This document shows positions 35,801-64,000 of a stretch of DNA of 64,000 bases, piece by piece. The DNA is taken from NCBI GenBank assembly GCA_024362935.1, contig JANCRA010000003.1, positions 46,599,844 to 46,663,843 of the forward strand. Reading direction: 5' to 3'. Numbering within the stretch: position 1 is the stretch's first letter; each line of letters starts with the position of its first letter. The notes beneath the pieces are model-generated. The model did no database searches. It worked only from the letters and a program-made list of their open reading frames with translations, and was not told the DNA's origin. Source of the stretch: Setophaga petechia (Eukaryota; Chordata; Aves; Passeriformes; Parulidae). A program made the translations under genes and the position numbers.

Positions 35801-37726
35801 AGAGCTGGGCAGGGCTGGCACAGCAGGACAAGCAGAGGAGGGGCAGTGTGATAAACCCAGAGCATGGATCAGTAACTCACATACAGAGCAGCACAGCCCA
35901 GTTTCACCCATTAGAAACATCACAGCTTTGGGTTCCTCAAGCCCTGGTTGAAACCAGTCACTGCTGTGTGTCCCTCAGCAGCCCAGAGCAGAGCTGTCCA
36001 GAGCTGCAGCCTCCCTGGCAGGGAGCACTCCAAAAGCTGCCCTGTTTTCCCTGGCACCAGCACGCAGCCCACAGCAAAGCCCCTCCTCTGGGCTTGGCCA
36101 GAAGCTGGCACAGCATGGCCTGTGCCCACAGTGCCCAGCATAGCAGCACCCTGGTCACTCCAGAGTGCTCCACTACCCCACAGGGGTGGCTGGTGGCTCC
36201 CTGGGGCTCTCTGCACTCTGCTTCTGGCATGGGGAGCCTCCAACAGCGTGGGCTAGGGGCTATGCAGCCAAAGGGAAATCAGCTGGAAATGCCCTCCTGG
36301 GCTCTCTGCACAGCAGCACACTCCAGCAGGGATGCAGCAAAGCCTCTCACCAGCCCTCCTCCTGTTCTGGCATTCCTCAGCCATCCCCTCTCCAGCCACA
36401 CTGCTCCATGCCCTCTGCCAGGTGTCCCTGCCCTCTCTCCCACAGAGGCAGCAGCAGGACCCTGTTTGGGATGAAGCACAGCTGCTAGGAGCACACAGAG
36501 GAGGAGCTGTGTTCCTCCCCTCTGCTCTGCCAGCTCTCCCTGTGGCTCCTGCAGCAGCCCTGTGCCCTGCCACAGCCATCCCCAGGGCAGCAGGTAGACA
36601 GAGCTCCCTCCTGGCAGCAGCACAAACCCTTTCCCACCTCTGGCCAGGCTGAGGCAGCTCCTCCCCAGCAGCAGGAGGGGCACAGCACTCCACAGCCCCA
36701 TCCTGAGGGGCTCTGCTCCCCAGCTGTGGCCAAAGCCAGTGCCCCTCCCTGTCACACCATGGCCAAGATGTGTCCTTGCCCCACACACAGCTCAGCAGGG
36801 CTGAGGCAGGAGCCCCCATTTCAGATTCAGAGCCCAGCTCCTGGTGAGGGTTTCTGCTGTCACACTGTGGATGTGGTATTATTCACACACAGCAGTTAAA
36901 CACCACGTGCCAATGCAGTGAAACCCAGCAGCTCTGACTCCACACCCTGGGAAAGGGAGCACTGGCCCTGGCTACCCTGGGAAATGTAAGTACTGCTCCT
37001 AAGAGGGCACAGAGAGGGAGTTTGGAGCCCACTGCACTCCTCAGCATGGCCAGTGACCAAAGGACAGAAGTCACAAGTCCATTTCCAAATGGATGGGACT
37101 GTGGCTGTCTCCCTTCAAGGCAGAAGGTCCTCGAGGTGCATTACTCTGAGAATGGATTGGATGGCCAGAGGAGATGTGGGTGTGGGCAGGACAGCATTGA
37201 GACAACATTTTGATCAGCACAGATTTCCCTACAGGCCCTCTCAGAATAGCCTTGTCTCCAATGGAAAACACAGCCTGAGGAGAAGGACACAGAGCCTGGG
37301 AATCCCAAGGAACAATTTGCCATAGACAACTTTTGTGGCCTCAGTCTGGCTGAATCATTGTCCCTCCTTCTCTCCAACCAGAGAGGGAAAGCAGCTCTTC
37401 TCTGCTCCACAAGGTGCTCAGAAAAGGGGGAGAACATGACAACTGAGGCTTGTACAAGAACCTCATTCAGCTTTAAACAGTGTTGTACCAAGAGCATCAT
37501 CTATGCACAGCCTGCATTTAAAATGGGGCTTCTGTGTTCACCTGCAGGTGCTCAGAGGGCAGAATTTTACACAACTTGGAAAATGCCTTTTGCTGTCACA
37601 GGCCTATGCATGGGGACGACATTGGGATGCAGGAAATAATCTGATCTACTCTAACAGCTGCAGACAGCCCAAAATGGAAATGTCCAGAGGGTCAAGGCCT
37701 GTTTTCCACTGCAGTGGTGCCCACAG

Positions 37727-37732
37727 TTTATT
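37727..37732 (-). terminator. SCUBE2: Candidate SCUBE2 poly(A) signal
   Basis: AATAAA on the minus strand, 655 bp past the stop codon, followed by G/U-rich CTGTGGGC. It is the first canonical hexamer found downstream of the stop. It implies a 3' UTR of about 0.65-0.68 kb. Confidence 0.5.
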
Positions 37733-38386
37733 CTGGTATCACTCCACGTAAGCCAACAGGTCACTAACATGGACACTGTGTGAGCCAGACCCTGCTGAAC
37801 ATTCAAGCTGATATTCAACCCTTTGCTTCATGCCACATGTAGTTCAGAGAAAAACTGCACCTTGTGCAGTTCTTGGTTTGAATTAAAACTGTGTCAACCT
37901 CAGCTCTGAATTTCCTGTGTAGCAAATGTTAAGAGAGTCATCAATCCTGTTCTCACTTTCAGCGAGACCGAGCATGAACCCAGTTTTGTTGAGGGAACAT
38001 GCATTAATGGCAGCCCAGGTTCATCCCAAACCACACTGCTTAGCCTGTATGTCCTCATTAGCTTTTAGAGGTGCTGATGAAGCAACAGGGCAGAGCTCTA
38101 CAAACTTCTGCTTGGCGCCCTTCAGTTACAGAAACCATGGGCAGTCTCCAATTCAGGGACCCGTGAGGTATCCTTTGGTACCCAAAAGGTATTATCTGGA
38201 AAGGAATCAAACTTCTGTTCACCAAAATATTTATATTAGTCGAGAAAGCCAAACTCTGCCAAGAAGGGAGCTGGCCAGCTTCCCTGGAGAGTCTCTGCCA
38301 GTGTGTAAAACACAGAGAGCAGCCCCACCTACCACAGCCCCTCTGTGCATGCCCAGGGCTGGTTCAGCTTTTGAGTTCAGTGCCAA

Positions 38387-62293
<23,907 letters not shown>

Positions 62294-64000
62294 CTGTAAA
62301 ACAGGAAAGGTACCAGAGCATCAGCACCCTCAGCAGCTCTGTGTGCAGGCAACAAGGTCACCTCAACACACACACAGAGTAAGCCTCTGACTCCGGGAAG
62401 ACTCTGCAGGGTTGGGACAAGAAGTTTCAGAGAGGAAAGGCAGTGAGTCCAGTCCTGCAGAGTCACTGGTCCCAAGGTTTCTCCTTTTGTGATCTTTTCT
62501 GTGCCTGTTCTTTGACTGCAAGGTCAAAGAGCAATATCCACAGATTTGTACAGCCTCTGCATTCTCATCCAATGCTCTCACTTTATACTTCTAGGTGTTC
62601 ATAAAACCTCCTCACTCCTTTTACAAATGTCCAAGTCTAAAATGAAGTTCTTATTTCTCTGCTTAAAAGAGCAGCCATCAGACACAGGAGTATTTAGAAC
62701 AGCAATCACAAGGCTCATCCCAATTTCAATTCCTGGCTTACAAAGCAGATTCCCAGAGTCATAACCTGTCTCAGCAGTGACCAAGTGATGAGTCCTATCT
62801 CAGAGCAGGCCAATGTGCAGATTGCACACGTGCTGTACATTAATTCTCTCTATCGTTAACCATTTTGTTTTTAATTTTTTTCTGATTTCAGTACACACCA
62901 CCCAAGATAACCTCACTGGGTATTATCACAGTGTTGTGTATTTCTGCACACCTTCCTAGTTAGACAGAATTTAGTGCCAGTGTCTGCTTAATCAAATGAA
63001 GAACCAGTGTGACACTAATGACTGGATTTCTTTTGCTACACCTCCTGTCATTTTTATCTCTGCCAGCCCGTGCACAGCAGTCAATTGCCAGAGTGTTTTT
63101 CCTAGCCTTGGCAAAAAATATAAAGTCAATTAAACAGGGAGGAATTGTTTCTAAAATTATTACCAGAGCTTCTTTCCCCTTGCTCCATGGCTCAGTGCAA
63201 TCAGTGTCTTTGCCATTTGCAAGAAGGTGGTACAGCCTGCACACACACAACACAAAAACACCCAGCAGCTGGCTGAGTTACCCAATGGCATCAACAGACC
63301 AAATTAAGCAAATGGGTGTGCATTTAACAGAATACCACACGGTTTTGATGAAGTCCTCTACAAAACCAGGAAAGAGAAGACATCTGAATGTTCTCCTTGG
63401 GTGTACAGAGAGCACACCCTTACCATCAAATTCTCTGCCTGGGCACATTTGGCTTGAAAAGGACAAGTTACACCAAAGTGCTCTTTCTTCCCAGTGAGAA
63501 CATTCCATTTATGAAGACCAGGTGGAACATTCTTTGGCTGCAAGGGCTCATCCCACACCACCTAAGTGAACTTCTCTGGAGCTGAGCAGAAGCACAATCA
63601 GGAGAAGAGCAAGGGTGACCATGCTGCAGGAAAGGCACTGTCAGTTCCACACCCTGTGTATTTTTTTAAACTTACACATCCTTTTTTCAGCCTTACTACT
63701 AAGTAAAGCCAACCCACTGCATTGGGAGGCAGAGGTCACCATTATTCCACTCCACTTCAATTAGGTCCTTTTTCCACACTGCTATTCTCACCCCCTGGAG
63801 CACCAGCTACAGGACCCTTTCTCTATTAAGACAGCTTTAAGCAACAAAAGAATGGACACTGCAGAGCCCAGATTATTCTGCTCTGCTGGCTTTTTGATTC
63901 CTTTCCCACAGTGAGGGCTCTCCACAAGTCCAGCAAGACAATGAGGCTTCAAATCCTGCAGCACACAGGCACAGCCCAAGGAGCCCACAGGAAAGCTGTC

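Larger units (their letters stand above)
23000..37700. other. Intergenic region between SCUBE2 and NRIP3
   Basis: 14.7 kb between the NRIP3 promoter and the SCUBE2 3' end. No supported exon was found on either strand. Several frames of 130-240 codons occur in GC-richer stretches (about 30.4-31.0 and 35.6-36.9 kb). They overlap one another on opposite strands and resemble no protein family I know. Named contents are the possible LTRs at 23310-23650 and 27160-27630, the minisatellite at 30680-30922, and the LTRs at 31610-32218 and 32429-32810. Confidence 0.6.

Noticed and set aside
35746..36819. Frames of 169-242 codons on both strands downstream of SCUBE2
   Set aside because: Mutually overlapping, low-complexity composition, no recognised domain, and no matching exon structure.
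62294..64000. EGF repeat 3 of SCUBE2 within the window
   Set aside because: No minus-strand segment with the DxDEC...NNGGC pattern and six EGF cysteines is present, so the exon must lie beyond 64000.

Overview
The window is vertebrate nuclear DNA, almost certainly from a bird and probably a passerine. Its coding parts are short exons with GT-AG introns. It carries CR1 LINE fragments and several solo LTRs, and it has a CpG-rich promoter and no bacterial-style gene packing. The basis for the bird call is the CR1 tail near 12.1 kb and the CR1 reverse-transcriptase fragment near 55.1 kb. The LTR family assignments are from memory and less certain.

Two protein-coding genes are supported, both on the minus strand and head to tail. 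(1) NRIP3, complete, coding span 22501 to 9509 in seven coding exons, predicted 245 aa. It has a DDI1-type retropepsin-like domain with a DTG motif. Its promoter region is a CpG island with a TATA box at 22745-22752 and a 35-bp tandem repeat between that box and the ATG. (2) SCUBE2, the 3' part only: 17 coding exons from 62293 down to 38387, 769 codons. These cover EGF repeats 4-9, the spacer region, two of the expected three GCC2/GCC3 cysteine-rich repeats, the CUB domain and the C-terminal tail. The signal peptide and EGF repeats 1-3 must lie beyond 64000. The NRIP3-SCUBE2 order and orientation match the human 11p15.4 neighbourhood (from memory).

Layout: 1-7.6 kb, intergenic, with one LTR (about 4.37-4.81 kb) and simple repeats. 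7.6-22.8 kb, NRIP3; its introns hold a CR1 tail, two LTRs flanking the catalytic exon and a 25-bp minisatellite. 23-37.7 kb, intergenic, with a 41-bp minisatellite, two solo LTRs about 210 bp apart and two possible further LTRs. 37.7-64 kb, SCUBE2.

The two genes are unrelated in function: SCUBE2 is a secreted or cell-surface protein that helps release lipidated Hedgehog, and NRIP3 is an intracellular protease-fold protein of unclear activity. No previously undescribed system is evident. The observations most worth checking are the unlocated SCUBE2 cysteine-rich exon (the flanking exons join in frame and rebuild a C-x2-C-x2-G pattern), the 35-bp repeat in the NRIP3 leader, and the DTG-encoding NRIP3 exon lying between two LTRs.
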